Positions 1 to 9,043 of a DNA stretch of 64,000 nucleotides are shown here, one piece after another. The translations under genes and the position numbers were made by a program. Every line of letters begins with the position of its first letter. The stretch's first letter is position 1. The notes under the pieces are model-generated. The model searched no databases, was not told the origin of the DNA, and saw only the letters and a program-made list of their open reading frames with translations. Origin of the DNA: Hoylesella buccalis ATCC 35310 (GTDB lineage: Bacteria; Bacteroidota; Bacteroidia; Bacteroidales; Bacteroidaceae); contig NZ_CP102287.1 of NCBI RefSeq assembly GCF_025151385.1, forward strand, positions 62,001 through 126,000, given 5' to 3'.

Positions 1-876
1 AAATAAATCTCCTTTGTTTCTATCGTATTCCAAATTAGTGAAAACAGGACTATCCATATAAAAAGCAAAAATACGTTCTGTTGAGTTCTTGTCAGTCCAT
101 AAAGAATTGTATTCTTTTTCATAGGAGTCAGACTCTGTCTTTGGCATTGTAGAAAGCTGTGGGACAGCATACTCGAGAACTTTATCCCATTGTCCCATAT
201 AAAGGTAGAGATCGGCTAATAAGTAGTGAGCTGCATCGTTCGACATCCACATCTGATTTTTGTTGTTGAAGGGATGTTGTGCTGTTTGTAGTAATAAATC
301 CTCGATATAACTCGTACATTCTTTGATAGAACTACGCTGTTTGTTTTCTATTCCGAGTGTCGACTTTAGTATGATTCCCATGTCGTCTGGGTTTCTGTCG
401 TAGGCTGGAGCATATATCTTGAGTAATTGCAAATAGCACCAAGCTTTTAGTAGTTTGCTTTCCGAGGAAATATTAATAATTTCCTGCTTGTCACCTTCTT
501 TTTCTATCTGCACTTGTGGCAGTCGTTCATCTAAAGCATCACAGATAGCAATAACGTTATAATATCCAAGCCAAAGATTCGTGGAAAGTTGTGTGATTTC
601 TTTAGGACGCCACGCATACAGGTTTGTTAATTCAACATTGCTGTGAGAGAGTGACGTGGGGCAAAAGTCATTGCCTAAGATTGAAAACTCCAATTCGTAA
701 TGAGGATATGCCCTATATGCTGAAGTTAAGAGTGAACGTGCATTTTGAACATTGGTAATCGCATCGGGGTCTGAAAACATATCCATTGGCGGAATGTTGA
801 GCGAACACGATGTAAATATCATCGCAGAAATGATATAATGAAACAATAATATATTTTTGCGTGTTATCTTAAACAT
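1..876 (-). CDS. SusD/RagB-family outer-membrane lipoprotein (3' part missing, runs off left edge)
   Basis: Reading the minus strand from the ATG at 876-874 gives an open frame to the window edge with no stop. The N-terminus has a hydrophobic stretch ending in a lipobox-like FTSC (Cys24), as expected for a lipoprotein exported to the outer-membrane surface. The following sequence (start of mature protein, then helical TPR-like segments such as LLKAWCYLQLLKIYAP) is of SusD type. SusD proteins cap a SusC TonB-dependent channel and hold the substrate. The start codon lies 4 nt after the susC stop, so the two are co-transcribed. The family call is firm; the substrate is not visible here. Confidence 0.85.
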   Translation of the reverse strand, partial: MFKITRKNILLFHYIISAMIFTSCSLNIPPMDMFSDPDAITNVQNARSLLTSAYRAYPHYELEFSILGNDFCPTSLSHSNVELTNLYAWRPKEITQLSTNLWLGYYNVIAICDALDERLPQVQIEKEGDKQEIINISSESKLLKAWCYLQLLKIYAPAYDRNPDDMGIILKSTLGIENKQRSSIKECTSYIEDLLLQTAQHPFNNKNQMWMSNDAAHYLLADLYLYMGQWDKVLEYAVPQLSTMPKTESDSYEKEYNSLWTDKNSTERIFAFYMDSPVFTNLEYDRNKGDLF

Positions 877-880
877 AATT

Positions 881-3800
881 TCAAAATGTTAGGTTCATAT
901 TAAATGTGAACACAGGTTGAAGTGTTCCAGAAAGTTTTCCACTTTCTGGATCCGACTCCTTAAAGGATGTCCATGTATAGAGATTTGAACCTTGAAATCC
1001 CACTGAGGCGAATTGTAAAAAAGGTAAATGCTTTTCTAACCATTTTCCTGCAATGCGGTATCTCAATGACACCATGGATAATTTTAACATGTTGCTTGAA
1101 CCAACTGTGCGAGAGGTTGCATACAAAGCCATGTTTTCTTCAGCCACACTGTTTGCGTAATAGGGTGTGGGATAAATTTTGTGCTCATCTCCTTGCTTAA
1201 ACCACATGTGCTCAGTAAGTCCAGCAATAGCATTCTTGTTTGCATTGTCTTTATTACGTACGTACTTGTAATCAAATTGACGAATACCCGAAAGCGTGTA
1301 GTAAAAGCCAACATTCATTTCAAATTCTTTGTATTGAAAATCAACATTCAATCCTCCGTTGTAGGGTGGTGTGAGATGACCTAAGGATTGGAAGTCAGAC
1401 TTCGTAAGAAATTCGCTTGCTTGTTTTTCCTTGCCGTCAGGAGTCTTGAATACAGGATAACCAGTAAGAGGATTAATGCCTAATGAATGAAGCCCATACA
1501 GCATATCGTATGATTTACCTACCTCGTAAGTTGGCAGTATATCATCTTCGTTCGTATATAATCGATTGCCGTCATATAGATCAATAACTTTGTTGCGATT
1601 ATAGCAAAAATTGGCACGCAAATTTAACCTGCTGTCATAATTATCAATAATCCTAACGTTAAAGCCTAACTCTATACCGTTATTTTGTAGAATTCCAACG
1701 TTGCGTTTCATCAATTGAAACCCTGTGCTTGTCGCAATAGGTACATCCAACAGGGCTTCTTCTGTAATGCGATTATACCAATTCGCATCAAATGTAATGC
1801 GGTGAAATAGTTCAAGGGTTAGACCAGCGTCCATTGATTTGTTTTGCTCTGCTTTCAAATCTTTATTATAAAGCATAAGTAGTTCCAATGGCCTTACCTC
1901 ATCATAGCCTTTATTGGAAAATGAGAATGTGCCAATCGTTTGTGATACCGAAACGCCATTAAGATTAGCTGTTACGCCATACGATGCTTTTAGGTTCAGT
2001 GCAGATATTATCTTATTGCCCTTCAAAAATGAATAGTTGGTTGGCGTCCACCCTATTCCTGTTGCCCAAGCAGAGTTCCAACGCTTTTCTTTAGGAAGAA
2101 CGGATGACGCATCCGCTTTGTAGGTAGCGTAAAAGTCGTAGATGTTTTTAAGGGAATAGCCACCTACCACACCTATACCCAATTGTGCATTCCTGTCATG
2201 TGGGTTTCGTATCTCAGGTTGCCTAAGCCCTTGCAGCGAATGGTTTATGGCAGAAGGTGAGTCTATATTACCCACACCATATCCCGTGATGCCTACTCCC
2301 TCATTGTCGTAAAAGTAATAATCTATATTCGCACCAAGAGTAAGGTCGTGTATGTCATTGATTACTTGATTATATGTTGCTCTAAAGTTGCTCGATATGT
2401 TTGTTGTCGCATTTTGAGATTTGCTGTATATCCCGCGCCTTAGGAGAGGGATACCTTGATGCTGTTCACTGTAAGAGGTAGCAGGAGTAAATCGATGATT
2501 GTTGCCAAAGCTCAAGTCAGCACCTGCAATATAGGCCAATGTTAGTCCTGCAAAGGGTGTAAGAGTGAGGTTGGCGGAAAACCCCACGTCTTTATCTGTA
2601 TGGTCTTGTTGGAATTGGTAAAGTAAGTCATTGAACCTTTGTCCTGGATATGAATAAAGTTGTGATGAAGTTGTTTCGTAAGGATTAAGGTTATACACCA
2701 ATGAAGTTGGGTCGAATGTTGTGCCAGTTGGCGTATTCGTTTTTGCATATCCACCATTGACTCCCAACATCATATAACCAATCTTTCCTAAACGTTGGTC
2801 TAAGCTAAGACGTACACTATAACGTTGTTTGTCGTTTCCTTTCATTCTTCCACCTTGATTGGCATAGTTCGCAGAAACATAATATGTCGTTGAATTGTTC
2901 CCGCCTTTCAAGCTGAAGCTGTGGCGTTGGTAGATATTATTATGTATCAGTTCGTTAAACCAGTCTGTGTCAATTTTCCGTAATTCATTGAGATATACTT
3001 CTCCTTCTTTGATAAGTTGAGCCTTATCAGGATTATCTGCCTCATACTTGTTGTAATAGTCGGCACTAAACCGATAGCCTGGTGTGGCAGGATTTTGTAA
3101 AAGTCGTTCAAATTCCAATTTTTCACTGGAATTCATTAACCGAACTCCTCGCTTTCCGCGTCCCGTAATTCCGATATTGTTGCTGTAGGATATGGTAAGT
3201 TTGCCACTATACCCACGTTGTGACGTTATTTCCAAAACCCCATTAGCAGCTTTAACGCCGTATAAGGCACATGCTGATGCGTTCTTTAGTACCTTAATAC
3301 TTGCAATATCTTGTGGGGGAAGGTTATAAAAGGTTTCGGCAGCTATTATTTTTCCGTCTAAAACATACAATGGTTCATTGGTCATATTCCCCTTTCTAAA
3401 TGAAGAGTTTCCACGTATGCGTATTTCAGGGGCTTTACCCAATTCCCCTGTATTAGAAACCATTAATCCTGGTACCATTCCTTGCATAGCCAATCCCATG
3501 TCAATCATTGGCTTATCTTTAAGTGCTCTCATGTCTACATTAACCACTGCACCCGATTTAGCTCGCAAGTCAATCGCGTTGATATTGCTTTTTGCACGTA
3601 TTACAACTTCATTTATTTGATTTACATCTTCTGACAACTTCACATTTAGGCATGGTGTGTTATCTTTACATTTCACTTTTTTTGTGGCATATCCCACATA
3701 TGAGAATGTTACAGTAAATGAATTTTGTCGTGGAATACTTAATAAAAATCGTCCTTCGTTATTTGTAACAGTCATCGTATTAGTGCCATCCACTTTCACT

Positions 3801-4003
3801 GACACGCCTATTAGAGGCTCGTTATTTGTGTCAGTAACATAACCAAAAACCTTACTTGTTTGAGCATGAGTATTGAGAATGCCCCCTATCATACACAGCA
3901 AGACAAAAATACTTTTCTTGCATGATGTGTTCCCAAATAGCAGCAAAGTCATCTGTACGATTTTGGTTGTTTTGGCTGTGTGTTTTGGCTTAATACGTAA
4001 CAT
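881..4003 (-). CDS. SusC/RagA-type TonB-dependent outer-membrane receptor
   Basis: The protein has 1040 residues. A hydrophobic signal segment at about residues 28-48 ends in an Ala-Gln context (NTHAQ). A carboxypeptidase-D regulatory-like beta-sandwich follows (about 50-125, GYVTDTNNEPLIGVSVKVDG), then a plug domain beginning near INEVVIRAKS and containing the SusC-type IRIRGNSSF and YVLDGKII segments, then a beta-barrel ending in Phe. It would import a ligand across the outer membrane using TonB energy with its SusD partner. The preceding gene is a periplasmic chelatase-like protein, so the ligand may be a metal complex or tetrapyrrole rather than a glycan; that is inference. Met18 is another possible start and would shorten the unusually long leader. 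Confidence 0.9.
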   Translation of the reverse strand: MLRIKPKHTAKTTKIVQMTLLLFGNTSCKKSIFVLLCMIGGILNTHAQTSKVFGYVTDTNNEPLIGVSVKVDGTNTMTVTNNEGRFLLSIPRQNSFTVTFSYVGYATKKVKCKDNTPCLNVKLSEDVNQINEVVIRAKSNINAIDLRAKSGAVVNVDMRALKDKPMIDMGLAMQGMVPGLMVSNTGELGKAPEIRIRGNSSFRKGNMTNEPLYVLDGKIIAAETFYNLPPQDIASIKVLKNASACALYGVKAANGVLEITSQRGYSGKLTISYSNNIGITGRGKRGVRLMNSSEKLEFERLLQNPATPGYRFSADYYNKYEADNPDKAQLIKEGEVYLNELRKIDTDWFNELIHNNIYQRHSFSLKGGNNSTTYYVSANYANQGGRMKGNDKQRYSVRLSLDQRLGKIGYMMLGVNGGYAKTNTPTGTTFDPTSLVYNLNPYETTSSQLYSYPGQRFNDLLYQFQQDHTDKDVGFSANLTLTPFAGLTLAYIAGADLSFGNNHRFTPATSYSEQHQGIPLLRRGIYSKSQNATTNISSNFRATYNQVINDIHDLTLGANIDYYFYDNEGVGITGYGVGNIDSPSAINHSLQGLRQPEIRNPHDRNAQLGIGVVGGYSLKNIYDFYATYKADASSVLPKEKRWNSAWATGIGWTPTNYSFLKGNKIISALNLKASYGVTANLNGVSVSQTIGTFSFSNKGYDEVRPLELLMLYNKDLKAEQNKSMDAGLTLELFHRITFDANWYNRITEEALLDVPIATSTGFQLMKRNVGILQNNGIELGFNVRIIDNYDSRLNLRANFCYNRNKVIDLYDGNRLYTNEDDILPTYEVGKSYDMLYGLHSLGINPLTGYPVFKTPDGKEKQASEFLTKSDFQSLGHLTPPYNGGLNVDFQYKEFEMNVGFYYTLSGIRQFDYKYVRNKDNANKNAIAGLTEHMWFKQGDEHKIYPTPYYANSVAEENMALYATSRTVGSSNMLKLSMVSLRYRIAGKWLEKHLPFLQFASVGFQGSNLYTWTSFKESDPESGKLSGTLQPVFTFNMNLTF

Positions 4004-4039
4004 GTATGCACTATTTTACTAACGGATAAGATTGAAGAG

Positions 4040-4945
4040 CTATTTCTTGCTCTTCAACCATTGTGTCGTTTCTTCTATTACCCAATTGGCAATTAAATCA
4101 GATGATGCAGGCAAAATTCCCTCATTGCTGTAAACTATTTCTACACCATCTCTGGTTAGCTCCGCTTGTTTTTCCTGCATGTTGTGCCTATCTGCCATAC
4201 GTTTCACGTCTGAAGTAAGATAAATGCCCTGTACCAATATTCGCTTTTTGTGTTGTGCGGCACGTTTTAATATAGGTAGTAGTTCATTTGCGAAGTCATG
4301 TCCCATCTCTATCTGTCGTGCATCAGTATAAGTTATCTTGCTGTTGTCTTTGATGTATTTTTGTACATGTTCTAACATCATGTTCCAAAATCCAATACGT
4401 TCTGGGTCGCCATGTGCAAGAAATACTACGGCTTCGTTTGCCTCATCTTTCGACATCGCTTTTATTCGTTGTAACATCGTCTTTTCTAACACGTAGCTAT
4501 AATAGAATGTTGGTCCCATGACAATAGGAACATTGGTCTGAACCATCTCGGTATTTTCCTCTGCTAACTCTTCGCGTACATATCTATTATACTTCATGCC
4601 AAGAATATTGGGTAAATCTTCTTCCGTGTGACTTGATGGGGCTATGAATAAAGGTAACGCAAAGATGGTATCAGCTCCTTGTTCCAAACAATCCTTTACT
4701 ACATTGGCTATCGAAGGTTCTGTATATTCCATGAGTGCCACACGCATATAGTCGATGCCTTTTACGGGATGAGTTGCTAATTTTTGCCGTACGATTTGTT
4801 CTAAATCCAAGACTGGTTTACGCCAACTGGGCATAGGTGAGCCATGCGCTATTACAATTAACGCATTTTTGGCTTGCATGCTACCTACTATTGTCAATAA
4901 AAATATTAATGCCAAAAGTTTTTTTCTTAAATTTTTCATTTTCAA
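4040..4945 (-). CDS. Exported CbiX/CbiK-like sirohydrochlorin chelatase-family protein
   Basis: The protein has 301 residues with an N-terminal signal peptide (KKLLALIFLLTIVGSMQA). Two chelatase-like half-domains follow, each with a conserved His: AHGSPMPSW just after the signal and LAHGDPERIGFW in the second half. Cytoplasmic family members insert cobalt or iron into sirohydrochlorin; an exported version is more likely to bind or de-metallate a tetrapyrrole in the periplasm or at the surface. Porphyromonas gingivalis IhtB, a CbiK-like protein encoded beside a TonB receptor in the iht haem/iron locus, is a known precedent. It is the first gene of an operon with SusC (36-nt gap) and SusD. The exact function is inferred. 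Confidence 0.75.
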   Translation of the reverse strand: MKMKNLRKKLLALIFLLTIVGSMQAKNALIVIAHGSPMPSWRKPVLDLEQIVRQKLATHPVKGIDYMRVALMEYTEPSIANVVKDCLEQGADTIFALPLFIAPSSHTEEDLPNILGMKYNRYVREELAEENTEMVQTNVPIVMGPTFYYSYVLEKTMLQRIKAMSKDEANEAVVFLAHGDPERIGFWNMMLEHVQKYIKDNSKITYTDARQIEMGHDFANELLPILKRAAQHKKRILVQGIYLTSDVKRMADRHNMQEKQAELTRDGVEIVYSNEGILPASSDLIANWVIEETTQWLKSKK

Positions 4946-5016
4946 GATGATATATAAATTAGTTATTTAATTTTTTTTCGTTCAATGGCATGCTTTGCAT
5001 GTATCATTTGAATTTG

Positions 5017-5047
5017 CAAAGGTAACAGCTCCTAATTGTCAAGGCAA
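5017..5047 (-). promoter_or_regulatory. Bacteroidetes-type promoter for the chelatase-susCD operon
   Basis: On the minus strand TACCTTTG (5024-5017) matches the -7 consensus TAnnTTTG. A TTG at 5047-5045 lies 20 nt upstream and could serve as the -33 element. The chelatase ATG is about 70 nt downstream. Confidence 0.55.
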
Positions 5048-5192
5048 TACCTAAATATGATGATTTTTCTCTAAACCATTCTGGGCAGTTTCTCTTGAAT
5101 CTCCAGCAGTAAGATTATTTAAGAAATGGAACTTTTTGAACTATCTGCCAGTGCATTTTTATTACCATGCATCGCCTTTCAAAATAAAATTG

Positions 5193-5200
5193 TATTTTTG
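5193..5200 (+). promoter_or_regulatory. -7 promoter element upstream of xseA
   Basis: TATTTTTG matches the Bacteroidetes -7 box. It predicts transcription starting near 5207, just ahead of the ATG at 5228, and so argues against the in-frame ATG at 5126. The -33 element is weak. Confidence 0.45.
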
Positions 5201-5227
5201 TATCGAAAAGGTAAAAAATATTTTCAC

Positions 5228-6523
5228 ATGAAGCAAGCACTAACCTTGTATGAACTCAACGAACTGGTGCGCGAAACCCTCCAAACTGCCATGCCCGATG
5301 AATATTGGGTGGAGGCCGAATTGTCTGAGGTGCGCGAGGTAAGGGGGCACTGTTACATGGAACTGGTGCAGAAAGATGAGCGAACCAACACGCCCGTGGC
5401 CAAGGCATCGGCCAAATGTTGGAAGAACAAGTGGATGCTGATGCGTCCTTACTTTGAACGCACAACCGGACAAGTGCTGCGCGCCGGCATGAAAGTGTTG
5501 TTAAAGGTGTACGCCAATTTCCACGAGGCTTACGGCTTTTCTTGGATTGTTACCGACATAGACCCCGTGTACACCATGGGCGACATGGCCCGCAAGCGCT
5601 TGGAAATCATTGCTCGTTTGAAAGCCGAAGGGGTGTTCGACCTGCAAAAAGACTTGCACCTATCCATGTTTGCGCGCCGCGTTGCCGTCATTTCCAGTGA
5701 GCAGGCGGCCGGCTATGGCGACTTTTTGCGACAGTTGAAAGATTGCGAGCCTGGGTTCAACTTTGAGGTTCAGCTTTTTCCTGCCGTTATGCAAGGCGAA
5801 CGAGTGGAACCCACCATCATCGAAGCCTTGAACCATATCAATGCGCAAGTCGATGACTTTGACGTGGTGGTTATCATTCGTGGCGGCGGTGCGACAAGCG
5901 ATTTGAGCGGTTTCGATACCCTTTCGCTGGCCGAGAACGTAGCCAATTTTCCCTTGCCCATCATCACTGGAATTGGGCACGAACGCGATGAGAGCGTGTT
6001 GGACATGGTTTCGTTCCGTCGTGTCAAAACCCCTACGGCAGCGGCGGCGTATCTCATCGATAACCTGGCTGACACCTTGGCTCGGATAGACGATGCGCAA
6101 AGTGAGATGGTGCAAATCGTGCGGCACTGCATGGAGCGACAGAAGAATCGATTCGTGCGCGTTTCAAGCAAAATACCGGTACTTTTCTCGCATGTCAGGG
6201 TGCGGCAGGAAGAGCGTTTGCAACAATATTTTTTGCAGCTCACTGCCAGGGCTTCCCGCAAAATCTCTGATGCCCAGCATCACGTCCAGGTACTTTCAAA
6301 TAGTTTGAAACCGATGGCCGAGCGAAAAATCGTGACGGAAGGGCATCGCTTGGACATGCTTCAGCAGCGATGCAAGTCGCTGGATCCCCAACTGCTGCTA
6401 AGCCGTGGCTACAGCATCACGCTGCACCAAGGACGCGCGGTGCGCCATGCCGGTGAGTTGAAGACGGGTGACGAGATAGAAACGCGCGTGGAGAATGGAA
6501 CATTCAAATCAATCATCAAATAA
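5228..6523 (+). CDS. xseA: Exodeoxyribonuclease VII large subunit
   Basis: This is the catalytic subunit of exonuclease VII, which degrades single-stranded DNA into oligonucleotides in mismatch repair and recombination. The N-terminal OB-fold is recognisable (about residues 1-100, LTLYELNELVRETLQ, YWVEAELSEVR), followed by the catalytic domain with IRGGGATSDLSGFD and GIGHERDESVLDMV, and a coiled-coil-rich C-terminus. The start at 5228 (MKQALTLYELN) gives 431 residues, normal for the family; the in-frame start at 5126 adds 34 residues unlike other members and lies upstream of the probable promoter. xseB begins 1 nt after the stop, so the two subunits are expressed together. Confidence 0.95.
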   Translation: MKQALTLYELNELVRETLQTAMPDEYWVEAELSEVREVRGHCYMELVQKDERTNTPVAKASAKCWKNKWMLMRPYFERTTGQVLRAGMKVLLKVYANFHEAYGFSWIVTDIDPVYTMGDMARKRLEIIARLKAEGVFDLQKDLHLSMFARRVAVISSEQAAGYGDFLRQLKDCEPGFNFEVQLFPAVMQGERVEPTIIEALNHINAQVDDFDVVVIIRGGGATSDLSGFDTLSLAENVANFPLPIITGIGHERDESVLDMVSFRRVKTPTAAAAYLIDNLADTLARIDDAQSEMVQIVRHCMERQKNRFVRVSSKIPVLFSHVRVRQEERLQQYFLQLTARASRKISDAQHHVQVLSNSLKPMAERKIVTEGHRLDMLQQRCKSLDPQLLLSRGYSITLHQGRAVRHAGELKTGDEIETRVENGTFKSIIK

Positions 6524-6524
6524 T

Positions 6525-6716
6525 ATGACCAAAGAAATAAATTATGAAGAAGCTGTTCGCCAGCTGGAAAACATTGTGCAGCGGATGGAAAACGAGGAAC
6601 TCGACATCGACGAATTGACCACCGAACTGAAAAACGCCCAAAAGCTTATCAAACTTTGTAAGGCGCGCCTGACAAAGGTAGATGCTGACATTAAGAAGAT
6701 TTTGGAAGAAGATTAA
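6525..6716 (+). CDS. xseB: Exodeoxyribonuclease VII small subunit
   Basis: This 63-residue protein is XseB, the small helical subunit that binds the XseA coiled coil in exonuclease VII. The sequence MTKEINYEEAVRQLENIV and the following MENEELDIDELTTELKNAQKL are typical of the family. The ATG at 6525 is 1 nt beyond the xseA stop; an upstream in-frame ATG at 6495 lies inside xseA and would add ten asparagine/serine-rich residues, so it is unlikely. Confidence 0.93.
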   Translation: MTKEINYEEAVRQLENIVQRMENEELDIDELTTELKNAQKLIKLCKARLTKVDADIKKILEED

Positions 6717-6751
6717 GTGTGTTCTGCACTGCAAAAAATATGTTACAATCG

Positions 6752-6782
6752 TTGTGCTTGCGCGATATTTTGCCTATTTTTG
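6752..6782 (+). promoter_or_regulatory. Promoter for ilvE
   Basis: TTG at 6752-6754 and TATTTTTG at 6775-6782 are separated by 20 nt, a normal Bacteroidetes -33/-7 arrangement, about 40 nt upstream of the ilvE ATG. Confidence 0.55.
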
Positions 6783-6823
6783 CGAAACACATGATGTGAT
6801 TATAAACCTTTTAAACAGATAAG

Positions 6824-7843
6824 ATGATGAAAAATATTGATTGGGCTAACCTGTCCTTCGGTTATGTGAAGACCGACTATAACGTGCGTTGCTACTATCG
6901 TGACGGTCAATGGGGCGAGATTGAAGTATGCTCCGACGAGTACCTTAATATGCACATGGCTGCCGCTTGCCTGCACTATGGACAAGAGGCCTTCGAGGGT
7001 TTGAAGGCCTATCGCTGTCCAGATGGGAAGATACGCGTGTTCAGAATGAACGAGAATGCGGCTCGTTTGCAGAGTACTTGCCGCGGAATCGTGATGCCTG
7101 AGCTGCCTACCGAGCGTTTTGAAGAGATGGTTAAGATGGTGGTGAGGCTCAACCAAGCGTACATACCACCCTACGAGAGCGGAGCTACGCTTTACATTCG
7201 TCCGCTGCTCATCGGCACTTCGGCGCAGGTGGGCGTGAGTGCGGCGCGCGAATACGCATTCATCATCTTTGTCACCCCTGTGGGACCTTATTTCAAAGGT
7301 GGATTTTCCAGCAACCCATACGTCATCATGCGCGGCTACGACCGATCGGCTCCTCTGGGAACGGGCAAGTACAAGGTGGGCGGCAACTATGCCGCATCGC
7401 TCTACGCACACAGCATCGCCCACGAAAAAGGGTATGCCAGTGAGTTTTATCTTGATGCCAAGGAGAAGAAATACATTGACGAATGTGGGGCTGCAAACTT
7501 CTTCGGCATTAAGAACAACACGTATATCACGCCGAAGTCGACCAGCATCCTGCCTTCCATCACCAACAAGAGCCTCATGCAGTTGGCCGAAGACATGGGA
7601 CTGAAGGTGGAACAACGTCCCATTCCCGAAGAGGAGTTGGAAACATTTGAGGAGGCTGGAGCCTGCGGAACAGCTGCCGTCATCAGTCCCATCAGCTACA
7701 TCGACGACCTCGATACGGGCAAACGTTATGACTTTGGTGACAAGCCTGGACCCATCTCCACAAAGCTGTACAATAAGTTGCGTGGCGTACAGTATGGCAC
7801 GGAGCCAGATATTCATGGCTGGAGTACCGTGGTGATAGAGTAA
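6824..7843 (+). CDS. ilvE: Branched-chain amino acid aminotransferase
   Basis: This 339-residue class IV (fold type IV) PLP enzyme interconverts valine, leucine and isoleucine with their 2-keto acids. The PLP-lysine region GTGKYKVGGNYAASL sits near residue 185-195, followed by the KYIDECGAANFFGI segment and the EEAGACGTAAVISPI cofactor-phosphate region. It has its own promoter and is followed by a hairpin terminator, so it appears monocistronic. The tandem ATG-ATG at 6824/6827 leaves the exact start uncertain by one residue. Confidence 0.95.
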   Translation: MMKNIDWANLSFGYVKTDYNVRCYYRDGQWGEIEVCSDEYLNMHMAAACLHYGQEAFEGLKAYRCPDGKIRVFRMNENAARLQSTCRGIVMPELPTERFEEMVKMVVRLNQAYIPPYESGATLYIRPLLIGTSAQVGVSAAREYAFIIFVTPVGPYFKGGFSSNPYVIMRGYDRSAPLGTGKYKVGGNYAASLYAHSIAHEKGYASEFYLDAKEKKYIDECGAANFFGIKNNTYITPKSTSILPSITNKSLMQLAEDMGLKVEQRPIPEEELETFEEAGACGTAAVISPISYIDDLDTGKRYDFGDKPGPISTKLYNKLRGVQYGTEPDIHGWSTVVIE

Positions 7844-7856
7844 TAGTGGATAATAT

Positions 7857-7884
7857 AAAAGGGCGACATTCTTGTCGCTCTTTT
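7857..7884 (+). terminator. Intrinsic terminator after ilvE
   Basis: An 8-bp stem (GGGCGACA / TGTCGCTC, one G-T pair) with a 4-nt loop is followed by TTTT, 14 nt after the ilvE stop. Confidence 0.7.
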
Positions 7885-7974
7885 CTGATTCTGGGCGGCA
7901 TGAAAGTCGCCACTTTATGTCCCCAATCGTTGGTGTTTCATCACACAAATATGATGTGTTATGGAAGTCAGATT

Positions 7975-8062
7975 CAATCCCATTGACTTTGCCTGCCAAT
8001 CACATTGACTTTGCCTTGTAATCCCATTGACTTTGACCTCCAAACTCATTGACTTTGGAAAC
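7975..8062 (+). repeat. Four tandem 22-bp units upstream of trmB
   Basis: Units at 7975-7996, 7997-8018, 8019-8040 and 8041-8062 have an exact 22-bp period and share the core CATTGACTTTG. The same family occurs at 19576-19641 on the other strand. The array lies in the 408-nt gap between ilvE and trmB, 138 nt upstream of the trmB -33 box. Apart from the ilvE terminator, this array and the trmB promoter, nothing else was seen in the gap. The unit length is not a multiple of three and there is no supporting coding frame. Confidence 0.9.
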
Positions 8063-8200
8063 TTAAACGATAGTTTCTGAAAATCAATTAGTTACAAAGA
8101 TACCTTTGTGTCTTTTGCGTATGTTTCAAAGATGAGAGTCGAAGATGACGAAACGTGCGCAAGAAGGGATGATATTTCGGCCGATTAAAGCCTGTGTGGG

Positions 8201-8232
8201 TTTGGCTGAAATTAAATAATTGATTATCTTTG
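8201..8232 (+). promoter_or_regulatory. Promoter for trmB
   Basis: TTTG at 8201-8204 and TATCTTTG at 8225-8232 with a 20-nt spacer give a near-perfect Bacteroidetes promoter, 19 nt upstream of the ATG at 8252. Confidence 0.8.
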
Positions 8233-8251
8233 CAAACACAAAAAACACTTT

Positions 8252-9022
8252 ATGGGCAAAGGAAAATTAGAGAAATTTGCTGAAATGGAGACATTCAAAA
8301 ATGTCTTTCAATATCCCTTTTCCGTGCTTGAGAATGTTCCTTTCGATATGAAAGGTCACTGGTGCGACGATTATTTCAAAAACAACCATCCCATTGTGCT
8401 GGAGCTGGGATGTGGTAAGGGTGAGTATACCGTGGGGCTTGCCAGGCTTTTTCCCGACGTAAACTTTATCGGCGTTGACATCAAAGGCGCGCGCATGTGG
8501 ACCGGTGCCAAGCAGGCTTTGGCCGAAGGGTTGGACAATGTGGCTTTTCTGCGCACGAACATCGAGATGATTGACCGCTTTTTTGCACCGGATGAGGTGC
8601 GGGAAATATGGCTCACTTTCTCTGATCCGCAGATGAAGAATGCCCGAAAACGGCTCTCCAGCACCTATTTCATGAACCGCTATCGCCGTTTCTTGGTGGA
8701 CGGCGGGGTAGTGCATCTCAAAACCGACTCCAACTTTTTGTTCACCTACACGTCGCTCATGGTGGAGAAAAACCAGCTGCCGTTGCTCCAAAAAACAGCT
8801 GACCTGTATCACACCGCTGACGTTGACGAGGCTACCCGGCGCATCTTGTCCATCCAGACGTATTATGAAAGCATGTGGATGGAGCGGGGATTGAACATCA
8901 AGTACATCAAATTCCGGCTGCCGCATGAAGGCCAGTTGGAAGAGCCCGACGTAGAAATACCGCTCGATGACTATCGCAGCTACCACCGCAGCAAGCGCAG
9001 TGGTAAGGCTACTGGTAAGTAG
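8252..9022 (+). CDS. trmB: tRNA (guanine-N7)-methyltransferase
   Basis: This 256-residue SAM-dependent enzyme methylates G46 of tRNA at N7. The SAM-binding motif [15 protein letters not shown] is near residue 50, with an acidic VDIKG after it, and TrmB-type [17 protein letters not shown] follows. The C-terminus carries a basic tail. The next gene starts 21 nt downstream with no visible terminator, so trmB may be co-transcribed with the first GH92 gene. Confidence 0.92.
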   Translation: MGKGKLEKFAEMETFKNVFQYPFSVLENVPFDMKGHWCDDYFKNNHPIVLELGCGKGEYTVGLARLFPDVNFIGVDIKGARMWTGAKQALAEGLDNVAFLRTNIEMIDRFFAPDEVREIWLTFSDPQMKNARKRLSSTYFMNRYRRFLVDGGVVHLKTDSNFLFTYTSLMVEKNQLPLLQKTADLYHTADVDEATRRILSIQTYYESMWMERGLNIKYIKFRLPHEGQLEEPDVEIPLDDYRSYHRSKRSGKATGK

Positions 9023-9043
9023 ACCCCCAAAAACCCAAATCAG

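Noticed and set aside
5126..5227. Longer xseA start at 5126
   Set aside because: The extra residues are unlike the family and the -7 promoter box at 5193 lies downstream of that codon.
6800..7999. 399-codon minus-strand frame over ilvE
   Set aside because: It is a shadow of the clear ilvE gene; composition is non-protein-like and no family is recognised.
7975..8062. CRISPR-like or coding repeat
   Set aside because: The units are contiguous 22-mers without spacers, and 22 is not a multiple of three.
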